Part shown: positions 8,570 to 17,901 of the stretch, piece by piece
How the letters are laid out: each line of letters starts with the position of its first letter
How positions within the stretch are numbered: the stretch's first letter is position 1
Assembly: GCA_003669605.1 (NCBI GenBank)
Contig: QWOP01000085.1
Location: 1-64,000 of the forward strand
Direction of reading: 5' to 3'
From: Planctomycetota bacterium
Lineage (GTDB): Bacteria > Planctomycetota > Planctomycetia > Pirellulales > UBA1268
DNA: 64,000 bases
The notes under the pieces: generated by a model
What the model was told of the DNA's origin: nothing
The model's input: the letters and a program-made list of their open reading frames with translations, nothing else
Database searches by the model: none
Made by a program: the position numbers and the translations under genes

Positions 8570-9598
8570 ATGCACCTCACGAGTGACACAGAGCAGGCTC
8601 CTTTACGCAGCGGATTTGTCGCGGTTGGGCATCATGGACTGCGACTGAGTTCTGGCGACGGAATCGATTGGGCCGCTGCGCACGTTGGGAAAGAGGGGGA
8701 GATGTATCGGGCTGTGGCATTTGGGAATGGACGGTTTGTGGCGGTCGGTTCGTACGGTGGAGCCAACATCTTTGCATCGACCGCGGATGGAGAAACGTGG
8801 GACACAAGCCGTCAGGATGCGGGGTATGTGAACTTCCTGCGCGGAATCGGGTTTGGAAAAGAGGAGTTTCTTGGATTGGGTGGAGATCCCGGCGCGGTGG
8901 GGGATTCCCGGCCGTTTGTGATGACGACGCCTGACGGAAAATCATGGAGCGCGGCGTCTCCTGTGCTGGTGACGCAGTCATTGCTGCCGAATTCCGCCGA
9001 TTCCCTAGGGGGTGCCAATCCGCCACCCTCAAGCAAGAACATGCTGCGACGGGTTGCGTATGGCAACGATCTGTTTGTGGCTGTCGGTGATCGGGGACGC
9101 CGTTCGGTGTCCCAGGACGCCAAAGCCTGGAGCGATGTGCCGAATGCGAAAGCGGTTGACACCCTGATTGACGTCGCGTTCGGCAACGGCGTCTTTGTCG
9201 GTGTCGGCTTGCATGGGCTGCGAACGAGCACCCGCGATGGTGTTACCTGGAGCGATCGAGTTCTTGGCGAGGAAGGGGAGCATATTAATTCCATCGTCTG
9301 GACCGGCGAACGGTTTGTGGCCGTCGGCCAGGGGGCAACGTTTTTCTCTGCGGATGGTCTGGCTTGGGAGCGGATTCCAACTATCAACTTCCCCCTGATT
9401 GCGGTATTTGGCGCGGGGGTTTTTGTGGGCTCGAATTGGCGTGGCCGGCTTCTCCGTTCCGCAGACGCTATCACCTGGAACGATGTTTTCCAGGCAGAGC
9501 ATCACGTGGAGGCGATCGCCTTTGGCTGGTGTGCCACGCGGGCCGCCTCCGCGGAGAGGTGTGACAGTTCGGCGTCGGACGTCACAGCAGTCGATTGA
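8570..9598 (+). CDS. Beta-propeller protein with seven FVAVG...DGxxW repeats
   Basis: A 342-aa protein built of about seven repeats of the form (R/V)FVAVG-x-xG-...-S-x-DG-xx-W, such as FVAVGHHGLRLSSGDGIDW, RFVAVGSYGG, LFVAVGDRGR, VFVGVGLHGLRTSTRDG and RFVAVGQGA. Seven blades of this length fit a BNR/sialidase-like or Ycf48-like beta-propeller. There is no evident signal peptide, which is odd given that both upstream partners are exported; a missed upstream start is unlikely because only three bases separate it from the DUF1552 stop. It is the third gene of the DUF1592-DUF1552 unit and probably co-transcribed. The ligand is unknown. Confidence 0.75.
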   Translation: MHLTSDTEQAPLRSGFVAVGHHGLRLSSGDGIDWAAAHVGKEGEMYRAVAFGNGRFVAVGSYGGANIFASTADGETWDTSRQDAGYVNFLRGIGFGKEEFLGLGGDPGAVGDSRPFVMTTPDGKSWSAASPVLVTQSLLPNSADSLGGANPPPSSKNMLRRVAYGNDLFVAVGDRGRRSVSQDAKAWSDVPNAKAVDTLIDVAFGNGVFVGVGLHGLRTSTRDGVTWSDRVLGEEGEHINSIVWTGERFVAVGQGATFFSADGLAWERIPTINFPLIAVFGAGVFVGSNWRGRLLRSADAITWNDVFQAEHHVEAIAFGWCATRAASAERCDSSASDVTAVD

Positions 9599-9717
9599 GA
9601 TACGGGCAGACCCCCGAAAGCCCGCCCGACGTCTGAATCGGATGGCAACAAGGTGGTGCTTGGCCATTGGTTCTCGTACAATGAAGATCTCTTCACGTTT
9701 CAGATGCGCAACCCACC

Positions 9718-10947
9718 ATGCAATCCACACTAAAAGCTCAACTCTCGTTCTTCATGTTCCTGCAGTATTTCATTTGGGGGTCGTGGTACGTCAGCATGGG
9801 GACGTATCTCGGCAAGGCACTTCATTTTGAAGGCGGGCAGATCGGCGCGGCGTATGGCGCATTTGCTCTGGGGGCGATGATCGCCCCGTTTTTCGTCGGT
9901 TTGATTGCCGACCGGTATTTCGCTTCGGAAAAGCTGCTCGCCGTTCTCGGTCTGGCGGGTGGTGGACTGCTGTTTGCCATCCCGCAATTGACGACGTTCG
10001 CGTCGCTCTATCCCGTGCTGATCCTTTACTGCGCGACGTTTGTGCCGACGCTGGCCCTAGGGAATTCGCTCGCACTGACGCATCTCGCCGATCCAAAGCG
10101 CGACTTTCCGCTGGTCAAAACGCTTTCCGCGGTGGGCTGGATTGCGGGGGGTGTCACGCTCAGTCTGCTGCTTCAAGGCGAGCAGTCGCCGGTGCAATTT
10201 TATCTGGCAGGCGCAGCTTCCATCGCCTTAGGGCTGTTTTCGCTGACGCTTCCTCACACGCCACCGATGAAGACCGGCAAAAACGTCCGTCTCGGGGAGA
10301 TTCTTGGCCTCGACGCGTTGGCGCTTTTGATGCAGCCGTCGTTCGCGATTTTTATTGCGTGCATGTTTCTGATCTGCATCCCGCTCTACTTTTACTTTGT
10401 CAACATGAACATGTATGTCACGGAGCTGGGCTGGACGTATACGGCTGCAAAAATGTCGCTGGCTCAGGTGTCAGACATCATCTTTTTGCTCTTGCTCCCG
10501 CTGATGCTGCAGACGCTCGGCTATAAAAAGACGATATTTATCGGGATCCTTTCCTGGGTGGTGCGATATTTCCTGTTGGCTTCGAGCGTCTCGAACGCGG
10601 GCTTCGCGACCCCGCTTATTTTTGGGGCCATTCTCTTGCATGGCGTGTGCTACGACTTTCTTTTTATCGCCGGGCAGTTGTATGTGGATGATCAGGCGAA
10701 TGAGCGGATGCGGGGTGCGGCGCAAGGGCTGATTGCATTTATCCTCTGGGGGGTGGGCGCATTTGTGGGCACGTACCTAGCTGGGCAATCGCAGGCGATG
10801 TATACGCTGGCTCAACCGCGCGGCGATATCGCCCATGACTGGTACGGCATCTGGATCTATCCGGCCTGGGGCGCCTTGGCGGTGCTGGTGGTCTTCCTCA
10901 TCTTCTTTCGTGATCCCCCCCCAAAATCCACTCAAGCCGTCCCTTGA
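9718..10947 (+). CDS. MFS transporter, nucleoside:H+ symporter family
   Basis: A 409-aa inner-membrane transporter with about twelve hydrophobic segments, resembling NupG-type nucleoside permeases (Nuc_H_symport). Family features include the N-terminal QYFIWGSWYVSMGTYL, the helix 2-3 loop GLIADRYFASEKLLA, and a late helix block YDFLFIAGQLYVDDQA followed by RGAAQGLIAFILWGVG. It likely imports nucleosides by proton symport, but substrate range cannot be read from sequence; planctomycete members often sit near catabolic genes. The ATG at 9718 starts at the first hydrophobic helix. It is separated from the propeller gene by 119 bases, so it may have its own promoter. Confidence 0.88.
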   Translation: MQSTLKAQLSFFMFLQYFIWGSWYVSMGTYLGKALHFEGGQIGAAYGAFALGAMIAPFFVGLIADRYFASEKLLAVLGLAGGGLLFAIPQLTTFASLYPVLILYCATFVPTLALGNSLALTHLADPKRDFPLVKTLSAVGWIAGGVTLSLLLQGEQSPVQFYLAGAASIALGLFSLTLPHTPPMKTGKNVRLGEILGLDALALLMQPSFAIFIACMFLICIPLYFYFVNMNMYVTELGWTYTAAKMSLAQVSDIIFLLLLPLMLQTLGYKKTIFIGILSWVVRYFLLASSVSNAGFATPLIFGAILLHGVCYDFLFIAGQLYVDDQANERMRGAAQGLIAFILWGVGAFVGTYLAGQSQAMYTLAQPRGDIAHDWYGIWIYPAWGALAVLVVFLIFFRDPPPKSTQAVP

Positions 10948-11053
10948 TCGTTGTCGTCCTTGTCGCAACCGTCAGTCAAGCAGGGAGGAGGAGAGGTGAC
11001 GGAGCATCCGCTCAAGGCCCCCTCAGCCCGAGACCTCGCGAGCTGTATTTCCC

Positions 11054-11293
11054 ATGGCCAAGTCGACCTGCCCCGTGAGCCGCGCCGAATTCCTCGATGG
11101 AGCCACGCCGCTGATAGTCGTCGTCAACGGCGTCGTGATGGAGGCCGAGGTGAAAGAATTCTCCACCGGCTCACTCGGCTGGTATCTCAACGGCAAGATT
11201 GAGGTGAACGTCGCAGGCAAACCGGTCACCGTCCAGATTGGGCTCAACATGACGGTGGCCGGGTCGAAGGACCTGCCAAAGAAACGCTCCTGA
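11054..11293 (+). CDS. Small hypothetical protein (79 aa)
   Basis: A 79-aa soluble protein with no signal peptide or membrane segment. It reads as a compact beta-rich domain (TPLIVVVNGVVMEAEVKEF, then GWYLNGKIEVNVAGKPVTVQIGLNMTV), which looks like a genuine small folded protein rather than a spurious frame. I do not recognise the family. It follows the MFS gene in the same direction after 106 bases and precedes another unrecognised gene. No Shine-Dalgarno of note precedes the ATG. Confidence 0.6.
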   Translation: MAKSTCPVSRAEFLDGATPLIVVVNGVVMEAEVKEFSTGSLGWYLNGKIEVNVAGKPVTVQIGLNMTVAGSKDLPKKRS

Positions 11294-11422
11294 GGAGGAA
11301 GCCATGCCCGAGTGGCGGACAACCGCCCCCTGTTCCCGGAGGCAATGGGCTTTGGGGGTGGCTGCTTTGGCACTGCGTCCGATGCTCTGCACACGACTCT
11401 GTTCCTTGCGGAGAGCTTCTCC

Positions 11423-12169
11423 ATGCGTCGGATGTCCAATTCGCCGACTTTGATCCCCGAGCGGATCGTGGAGAGCCTCCGTATGCTTTCGGATCGGGTG
11501 CACTCGCGGTTTCCCGACCGCGGTCTAGCCCGCCATGTGGAGTGGTTCGTGGACTACGCGGGGCGCGTCTTGCCAGCGGGGGAGTCCAATCTCAAGGCTC
11601 CGAAGGTTGTTCGGGCGGCGAGTTGGATTGGTGGGGTGGCCGTGACAGCGGCCCTCTTTTCCCCGATCTACTTTGTCCGGCGAATCGACGGCATGGACCA
11701 GTTGCCGGTATTCCTCGGATCGCTCGACGCTCTCGTCACCGTGCTCGCGGCCACCGTCGGCGGGTTCTACACGATGCGATCGATCGAGCACGAGTTCGTC
11801 CGCCGCCAAGCCCTCGCCGGGCTGCATACCCTGCGGAGTTTTGCCCACGTCACCGACATGCTCCAGGTCACGAAAAGCCCGACACAGATCTTGTTTCCCG
11901 GAAGCGAACCGGCCGATGGTGTCGTGATCCAGTCAGGTCTGAGGGATGACGCCGCATCGCTGAGTCACTATCTGACCTATTGCTCGGAGTTGTATGCCCT
12001 GACGGCGAAGGTAGCCGCTCTCTACGGAGAATGGACATCGGACACCGTGGTTCTGTCGGCAGTCGACGATATCGAGGACCTCTGCGCAAACCTCGAGAGC
12101 AAGACGACACAGAAAATTCTGCTGCTTGAGCAGTTGAATCAGCGGGTTCGGTTCCCGTCAGGCCGCTGA
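11423..12169 (+). CDS. Hypothetical protein with two central membrane segments
   Basis: A 248-aa protein with a soluble N-terminal part, two adjacent hydrophobic segments (around AASWIGGVAVTAALFSPIYF and SLDALVTVLAATVGGFYTM), and a long helical C-terminal domain of about 140 residues. I do not recognise the family; it could be a small membrane-anchored coiled-coil protein. I chose the ATG at 11423 because GGAG lies nine bases upstream, whereas the frame extends to 11312 without a comparable site. Confidence 0.6.
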   Translation: MRRMSNSPTLIPERIVESLRMLSDRVHSRFPDRGLARHVEWFVDYAGRVLPAGESNLKAPKVVRAASWIGGVAVTAALFSPIYFVRRIDGMDQLPVFLGSLDALVTVLAATVGGFYTMRSIEHEFVRRQALAGLHTLRSFAHVTDMLQVTKSPTQILFPGSEPADGVVIQSGLRDDAASLSHYLTYCSELYALTAKVAALYGEWTSDTVVLSAVDDIEDLCANLESKTTQKILLLEQLNQRVRFPSGR

Positions 12170-12467
12170 CGACGCACCGAAAAACAATGGCGACTGACGA
12201 CGTTTGCAGGCCACGACTGCAAAGTTCAAGGGGACTGGGGCGTGGAAAGAGTCAGGGATAAGGGTTACGGACGTTCCCCTGCTTGCCCCGAGTCCCGGAC
12301 GATGAACGAATCGAAAGGCCGCGGGGATGGCTTCTGGATTGACCCGCTGCGGCAACTTCTCGACGATCCCCGCCCGCCATGGCAGCGTTGTTGTGGTGGG
12401 TACGGAGGCAGGGGTTGAGGATTTCTCGGCCCGGCAGGATTTGTTTCTCCATCGGTTGTCACGCGCC
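12170..12467. other. Intergenic stretch before the BBP7 gene
   Basis: No gene is supported. Position 12251 carries GTCAGGGATAAGGG, a partial match to the repeat core described at 21.6 kb. The BBP7 frame extends back to 12327 but the upstream part lacks signal-peptide character. The promoter of the envelope cluster should lie here, though I cannot identify clear boxes. Confidence 0.4.
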
Positions 12468-13706
12468 ATGCGGCTCGCAACTCACTCCCTGTTGGCGTTC
12501 CTCCTGTGGACGCTCGCCCATGTGGGAATCGTCTCCGGACAGATGCCCCCAGTGGGAGCGAATCCTCTGCTGCCGACGCCAGGAATTCAGTTTGTTGATC
12601 CCTCTGTCAGTCCTTCACCCGGGGGGTACGGCGACGCCGGTCAGCCCCTCTATATGCCGGCCCCGGTGTACGACGGCCTGCCTCCGCTGGTGGCAGTGGT
12701 GGAACCGCAGATGCAGTGGCCGCGCTGGTTCGCAGGCGCTTCCGGTCTGTTGATGACCCGGACTCTGCCCACGGGGCATGCCACGTCGACGATCCCGGGG
12801 CAGGGTACGGTCCTCGCCACCAACAATGCCGCGGCGACCTGGCCGGGGGGCGTTGATCTCCATATCGGCCGCTGGCTGTGGGCTGAACAGAGCCACGCCA
12901 TCGAGGGCATCTATTGGGGCGTGTACGGCATTGGATCGACCGATTCCGTGGCTGCCAACTCCAACCAATTCATGGCCGTGCCGCAGGCTCCTGGGGTCCA
13001 GATCAGTGGCCAACCGGCTAGCCATTTCCTCGCGTTTGCCCGAGCGCAGGAAGTTTCCCGCTCCGATCTGGTCAACAACGTCGAGATCAACTGGCTCTAC
13101 GCCCCCGGAGGCCGCCCAGAATTCCTCGATCCAGCGCAGCGGCGAGTCACCTGGATGTGGCTGGCTGGATTTCGGTTCTTCGAGTTGCAGGATGTGGTGA
13201 CGTTTACGAGCCTCTCCGGCTCCGCTCCGCCTGGGGCAACGTTCGGAACGCAGGGGGGGGCCGACCAGGCGTTGTTGAGTGTTGCCACCAACAACAACCT
13301 CTTCGGTGGTCAGATCGGCTTGAAGTTTGATTGGCGCGTTTTGCCCCAAGTCCGCCTCGCGATCGTCCCCAAGTTTATGCTCGGTGGAAACGCTGTCACC
13401 AACACGTCGTTTCTCTCTTCCGGTGCCGGCTCCCCCGCCACCTTCCCCGGAGGGAGTGCTGTGAATGTCCACTCCGCGACCTCGACATTCGCAACCGTCG
13501 GATCGGTCGACACTGGTGTCGCATGGGACGTCACTCCGGCGTGGACGCTGTCGATGGGATACCGCGTGGTCGGTGTCGGGAATGTCATTCAGTCGGATGC
13601 TGTCTGGCCCACGAGCATCACCAGCGCCGGCTCGCTCTCGACGTTGAGCACCTCGGGGAGTTCGATCATCCACGGTGGATTCGCCGGGTTTGAGGGGCGA
13701 TTCTGA
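12468..13706 (+). CDS. BBP7-family outer membrane beta-barrel protein
   Basis: A 412-aa protein with a signal peptide (SLLAFLLWTLAHVGIVSG) followed by a proline-rich linker and a long beta-rich domain. The alternating pattern, a central segment ITWMWLAGFRFFELQD-like (VTWMWLAGFRFFELQD), and the final FAGFEGRF ending in phenylalanine are typical of BBP7 planctomycete outer-membrane barrels. Final aromatic residues fit BAM recognition. I used the ATG at 12468 so that the signal peptide is N-terminal. The next gene begins immediately after its stop, so the two are likely co-transcribed. A paralogue lies at 31785-33278 on the other strand. Confidence 0.82.
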   Translation: MRLATHSLLAFLLWTLAHVGIVSGQMPPVGANPLLPTPGIQFVDPSVSPSPGGYGDAGQPLYMPAPVYDGLPPLVAVVEPQMQWPRWFAGASGLLMTRTLPTGHATSTIPGQGTVLATNNAAATWPGGVDLHIGRWLWAEQSHAIEGIYWGVYGIGSTDSVAANSNQFMAVPQAPGVQISGQPASHFLAFARAQEVSRSDLVNNVEINWLYAPGGRPEFLDPAQRRVTWMWLAGFRFFELQDVVTFTSLSGSAPPGATFGTQGGADQALLSVATNNNLFGGQIGLKFDWRVLPQVRLAIVPKFMLGGNAVTNTSFLSSGAGSPATFPGGSAVNVHSATSTFATVGSVDTGVAWDVTPAWTLSMGYRVVGVGNVIQSDAVWPTSITSAGSLSTLSTSGSSIIHGGFAGFEGRF

Positions 13707-14963
13707 GTGAATTCCGGTGCATCCATGCAACACACGACCACCCACCTCACTCAAAAAATCGCTCGATTGGTGGCGCTCGTCGTGGCTCTCGGCACGGGTG
13801 TCGGCCAGGGGCCAGCGTCTGCCGAATCATGGCTGGGGGGTGATTTTGCCAAGGGGGTGTGGGCCCGCCTCAGTGGGCACGCGTCTGCCGACGATGCTTT
13901 TGAGCTGCGGAATCCGCCATCGATGGAACCCGCCACGAACCATTTCCTGGTCACGGCAGACCGCCAGTACCTCGTCGGTCCGAGTGATGGCGAGTCGGTC
14001 CCATTCGCCGTGGCCTTGGACCGGGCGTGGCCGTCCTCAGACTCCTGGGGCAAAGACACTCCGACTTGGTGGAGCGAGGTGATGCCGGTGTCTGCTGGCA
14101 TCCAGGAAGAACAGATCCTTCCGCTTCCGGGTATCGCAGAGGAGAGTTCGTCTGACAGCGCAGGACTGGAGACATGGCGGGATCCGATTCCGACGATGCA
14201 TCCGTCATACCCGGATGATTACGCTCCGTTCGCTCCGCTCCGGGCCAAGGGCTTCAAAACAGCGTTTCATAAGGTCGTCAGCGACTACCGGAATTTTTAT
14301 TCCTGCGAAAGCCTGGTGGGACTGACAGCGGTGTTTGGTGCCGGGGCGCTGATGGCGAACACCGGTTTCGATCAAACCATGCAGAACGCCTGGCAGACGA
14401 GCGTGACGCCGTCCGGTTTCGGTCACTTTGTCGCCGGCACGAAGTTCCTGGGAGAAGGTCGGTATGAGCTCCCTGTCTGGGGAGCGGCAGCCGTGACTGG
14501 CATGTTGCTGGAAAACTCAGTATTCGGCGACGTGGTTGGGGAGTGGGGATCGCGATCCCTGCGGATGTTCACGGTCGGGGCTCCACCGCTGTACGTGCTC
14601 CAAATGGCGACGGGTGCCTCAAGACCTGCCGACGGTCAGGGCAGTCAGTGGCACATGCTCAATGACAATAATGGTGTCAGTGGCCACGCATTTATCGGCG
14701 CGATTCCCTTTCTTGCGGCAGCAGACATGGTTGAAAACCCCTGGGCGAAGGGGGGGCTCTACGTCTGTTCCACCTTCTGCGGGCTGTCCCGGATAGACGC
14801 CAATGCTCACTACCCATCGCAGGTGTTTCTGGGATGGTCATTGGCGTTTGCCAGTTCGATGGCGGTCAACGGGACGGAGTTGGAATACCGTGGGGTCTAC
14901 GTCAAGGCGGTGCCGCTCGCCGTGGCCAACGGCTCCGGTATCGCCATGGAAGCCCGCTGGTGA
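13707..14963 (+). CDS. PAP2-superfamily phosphatase-like exported protein
   Basis: A 418-aa protein with an N-terminal hydrophobic export signal and a C-terminal PAP2/acid-phosphatase domain. Motif elements are ASRPADG (Arg306), SGHA with His327, and SRIDANAH (Ser361, Arg362, His368). The Asp normally four residues after the nucleophilic His is Gln372 (HYPSQ), and the Lys of the first motif is not obvious. The core Arg and His residues remain, so activity on phospholipid or polyprenyl phosphates is possible but uncertain. I prefer GTG 13707 (GAGGGG nine bases upstream, directly after the BBP7 stop); ATG 13725 is the alternative. It sits in an envelope cluster between a barrel and a lipoprotein. 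Confidence 0.75.
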   Translation: MNSGASMQHTTTHLTQKIARLVALVVALGTGVGQGPASAESWLGGDFAKGVWARLSGHASADDAFELRNPPSMEPATNHFLVTADRQYLVGPSDGESVPFAVALDRAWPSSDSWGKDTPTWWSEVMPVSAGIQEEQILPLPGIAEESSSDSAGLETWRDPIPTMHPSYPDDYAPFAPLRAKGFKTAFHKVVSDYRNFYSCESLVGLTAVFGAGALMANTGFDQTMQNAWQTSVTPSGFGHFVAGTKFLGEGRYELPVWGAAAVTGMLLENSVFGDVVGEWGSRSLRMFTVGAPPLYVLQMATGASRPADGQGSQWHMLNDNNGVSGHAFIGAIPFLAAADMVENPWAKGGLYVCSTFCGLSRIDANAHYPSQVFLGWSLAFASSMAVNGTELEYRGVYVKAVPLAVANGSGIAMEARW

Positions 14964-15060
14964 TGGCGACGATCCGAGAAGGTGTTTTTGCAGGCCGCCA
15001 CCTTCGTGGATCAGCGCTGCTTTGAGCCGAGTTCGAGCATGCCCCGAGAATCCGATCGCT

Positions 15061-16251
15061 GTGGTTACCGCACCCATCACTCATCGAGCCCCCAGCTGTC
15101 GGTGGCTCCGTGCAGTCCTGCTTTGCCCGCTGGTGCTAGCCCTCGCGTCATGCTGCTCGACGCACAAGAAGCCATTTGAGCCCAAGGAAATCGTTGATCG
15201 GTATCGGAATATCGCCCCGGCTCTGGTCCGCGAGACGCGTCAGCAGCCGATCGAACGAGGTGAGGCCCGTCCGCTGATCGATGGGATCGGATGGGTGTTT
15301 GGCATTCCCTCCAAGATCCTCCTCTGGGATCGCCGAGTGAAGAATCACCGGGTTTCAGAGGATACCGGGGCGGTGCTCCAGCAGTATCTGGTCGAGAATG
15401 ACCTGGAGCATGTGAAAGTTCGTCTGAATCAGTATCGACCGCTCGATGATTGGCGTCGGCTCGCGAAGAACCGCACGGTCGGATGGCCCTACCGTTACAC
15501 GGTGGGGGCTCTGACCGTGGCGGTCGAGACGATTCTCCCCGGCCGGCTCTTTGGCCATGACAACTACAACCCCTACACGGCGACACTCCATGTCTACAGC
15601 GACGTGCCAGCCTTGGCGATCCGCGAGGGTGGCAGGGCGAAGGACGTCGCCCGGCGGGAATATCCAGGTTCGTACGCGTTCTGGATGAATCTACCGATTG
15701 TCGATATCTGGCCAACGACCATCGCGTACGGAGATGCGATCGCCTACTCCCAGACGCACGGAGACGAAGCGCTCGAGAAGGATGCGTACAACATTCTCTA
15801 CCCGGCGTATGGAGGTCATGTGGGTAATTCCGCCGGTACGTTCGCCACTGGCTTGCTCGCCCTGCCGATCTATCTTGGCGGCGTCGTCGCCGGGCACGCA
15901 GCCGGGCGTTTGGAGTCGAGTCGACTCGCGGCATCGGGCGCAGTAGTCGCCATGGATACAAGCGTCGACTCGGTGTGGCCGACCGACGAGGAAACGGACG
16001 TCGATCTCGCCCGATTCGTGGGGCTCTCCGGCGATGCTGATGCAGAATGGGCGGCGTACGAGGAACCGATTGGCGATGACCTGCTTCCGAGTGACGCAAC
16101 GACGAACTCGGCAGACCACATCGACGCGTCTTCCGACAACGAAGCCGAAGAGGAGTTGATCAGGCTGCGCCCGATTGTTAACAGGACCGATGAGGCGGCA
16201 GATCTCTATGCCGACTGGATCAGGATTTCCAGGGCGGGGCCGCAGCCGTGA
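15061..16251 (+). CDS. Predicted lipoprotein of unknown function
   Basis: A 396-aa protein with a lipobox (LVLALASC, Cys31), so it is expected to be an outer- or inner-membrane lipoprotein. The mature part is soluble with no repeats, and opens with a conserved-looking stretch (EIVDRYRNIAPALVRETRQQ, then IGWVFGIPSKILLWDRRVKNH). I do not recognise the domain. It ends in an acidic tail. GTG 15061 is chosen because it places the signal peptide correctly; an upstream reading overlaps the PAP2 gene without a supporting site. Its 3' end overlaps the convergent permease gene by 32 bases. Position with BBP7 and PAP2 suggests an envelope function. Confidence 0.72.
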   Translation: MVTAPITHRAPSCRWLRAVLLCPLVLALASCCSTHKKPFEPKEIVDRYRNIAPALVRETRQQPIERGEARPLIDGIGWVFGIPSKILLWDRRVKNHRVSEDTGAVLQQYLVENDLEHVKVRLNQYRPLDDWRRLAKNRTVGWPYRYTVGALTVAVETILPGRLFGHDNYNPYTATLHVYSDVPALAIREGGRAKDVARREYPGSYAFWMNLPIVDIWPTTIAYGDAIAYSQTHGDEALEKDAYNILYPAYGGHVGNSAGTFATGLLALPIYLGGVVAGHAAGRLESSRLAASGAVVAMDTSVDSVWPTDEETDVDLARFVGLSGDADAEWAAYEEPIGDDLLPSDATTNSADHIDASSDNEAEEELIRLRPIVNRTDEAADLYADWIRISRAGPQP

Positions 16252-17743
16252 ACTTGCCGGAGGTGATTTCCAAAGGCTCTCTGGCAGCGAGGTGGGGGCG
16301 GGCGAGGCAGACGTAATAGGCCAGTCCCACTCCGTACATCCCCACCGTCAGCCAGAGCACAGTTTGATCCTGCGCCCAGCCGTAGATCACGGCCGACACG
16401 ATGCTCATCAGCAGCACCGCTGCCGGGAGCACTGGATAGAGAGGCACCCGGTATGGCCGCGGCATGTGCGGCTCATTCCAGCGCAGCAAGAACAGGCAGA
16501 CAATCGCCAGCGCATACCAGACAAGCGCCGTGAGATTGCAGGTCAGGACGGCGATGGTCACCATGTCGGTGTCAAAATAATTCACGATCACGAATAGCGC
16601 CGTGATGACCGACCCGCTGAGGATCGCGGCCCGAGGAGTCCGCCTTTCAGGGTGCACCCGGCCCAGGAATGCGGGCAGGTAACCGGCCCTCCCCAGTGCA
16701 AAGGCCTGACGACTGACGGCGAAAATCATGCCGTTGTAACTGGCCACCATCCCGCAGATCGCCAGCACGGAAAAGCTCATGAGGTGCCAGAGATGGGACG
16801 GACCTGGCCACACCTGCCGGTAGACCACCGGCAGTGGAAACGCCAGAGTCGGGTCGCCGATCGTGCGGTAGTCTTCGCCCGCGCTTGAGACCACGAACAA
16901 AGTGATGACCACCAGAATGATCAGCGTGACCTGTGCGTAGGCAAGACCGCGGGGGATCGCGATGTGTGGCTCGCTTGCCTCCTCTGCCGCCAACGCCACT
17001 GATTCGATGATCACCAGCCACCAGATGGCGTAGGGAATGGCCAGCAACACCCCCTTCCATCCGCCTGGAAGGATCGGGTCGGTGAACAATCGTTCGATAC
17101 GGATGCCGGGGATGCATGCCACCCAGAACCAGACCAGCGCTACGACCGCACCGTAGGTCATCCACTCCATGACCCGTGCTTGTGTGCCCACTCCCAGGCA
17201 TTGCAGGACCGCAAACAAGATCACCGTGCCCAGTGCGACCGCCGTGGTGACCAGACGCTCGTCGGCTCCGGGAGCCACCGATTCGAGGACGAAAAAGACA
17301 TACCCGCCGGTGGCGATCGCCGTGCCAATCGTGGCGAACAGGCATTCCAGCAGCATCGACCAACCCATCAGAAATCCGAGCCACGGTCCCACCGCCCGGC
17401 GGCCATAGGCCAGCGGTCCGCCGGCGAAAGGCATGGCCACGGCGAGTTCCGCCAACGACAACACCCACGCCATGTACAGTCCGCAGACGAACAGCGACGC
17501 CAGCAGCATGCCGATAGGACCTGCCACCCCGAGGCCCCCGTTCCATCCGAAAAATTCGCCGGTGATGACCGAGCCGACGCCCAATGCCCAGATGTGCCCG
17601 GTGCGCAGCGGTTTGTGGAGAGCAATAGGCCCAGGAGCACCATTTTCCGTCGGCGCTTGGAAGAGTCCGGTCTCGATGGCGCCCGGGGCCACCGGATCAG
17701 CCACCTCATAGCGTGGCAGGGGATCGATCGGCTGGTCATTCAT
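16220..17743 (-). CDS. APC-family amino acid/amine permease (ethanolamine permease-like)
   Basis: A 507-aa inner-membrane transporter with about twelve hydrophobic segments. The first helix motif GVGSVITGEFFGWNGGL and the later AVAMPFAGGPLAYGRRAVG match the amino acid-polyamine-organocation superfamily and resemble ethanolamine permeases. The ATG at 17743 has GGGGAA seven bases upstream; a TTG six bases earlier is less likely. The gene lies downstream of the copper amine oxidase on the same strand, 158 bases apart. Uptake of an amine followed by oxidative deamination is a reasonable joint role, but the substrate is not established. Its stop overlaps the convergent lipoprotein gene by 32 bases. 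Confidence 0.85.
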   Translation of the reverse strand: MNDQPIDPLPRYEVADPVAPGAIETGLFQAPTENGAPGPIALHKPLRTGHIWALGVGSVITGEFFGWNGGLGVAGPIGMLLASLFVCGLYMAWVLSLAELAVAMPFAGGPLAYGRRAVGPWLGFLMGWSMLLECLFATIGTAIATGGYVFFVLESVAPGADERLVTTAVALGTVILFAVLQCLGVGTQARVMEWMTYGAVVALVWFWVACIPGIRIERLFTDPILPGGWKGVLLAIPYAIWWLVIIESVALAAEEASEPHIAIPRGLAYAQVTLIILVVITLFVVSSAGEDYRTIGDPTLAFPLPVVYRQVWPGPSHLWHLMSFSVLAICGMVASYNGMIFAVSRQAFALGRAGYLPAFLGRVHPERRTPRAAILSGSVITALFVIVNYFDTDMVTIAVLTCNLTALVWYALAIVCLFLLRWNEPHMPRPYRVPLYPVLPAAVLLMSIVSAVIYGWAQDQTVLWLTVGMYGVGLAYYVCLARPHLAAREPLEITSGKFTAAAPPWKS

Positions 17744-17901
17744 TGACAAGTTCCCCGGTGTGTCGCCGACCGCAGTCGGGCCAGCGCTTTATCCACAGCC
17801 TGCTCAACCGCACGAGGCGGTTGCCAGTCCGCAGGCCCCAGAGACAAGGCAACTCTTGCCCGTATCGCCCCGCGGATTTTTCTCGGAGTGAGCCAGGGAT
17901 C

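Noticed and set aside
9599-9717. Possible leader peptide or RNA element before the MFS gene
   Set aside because: No hairpin or conserved riboswitch core was recognisable in this 119-base gap.
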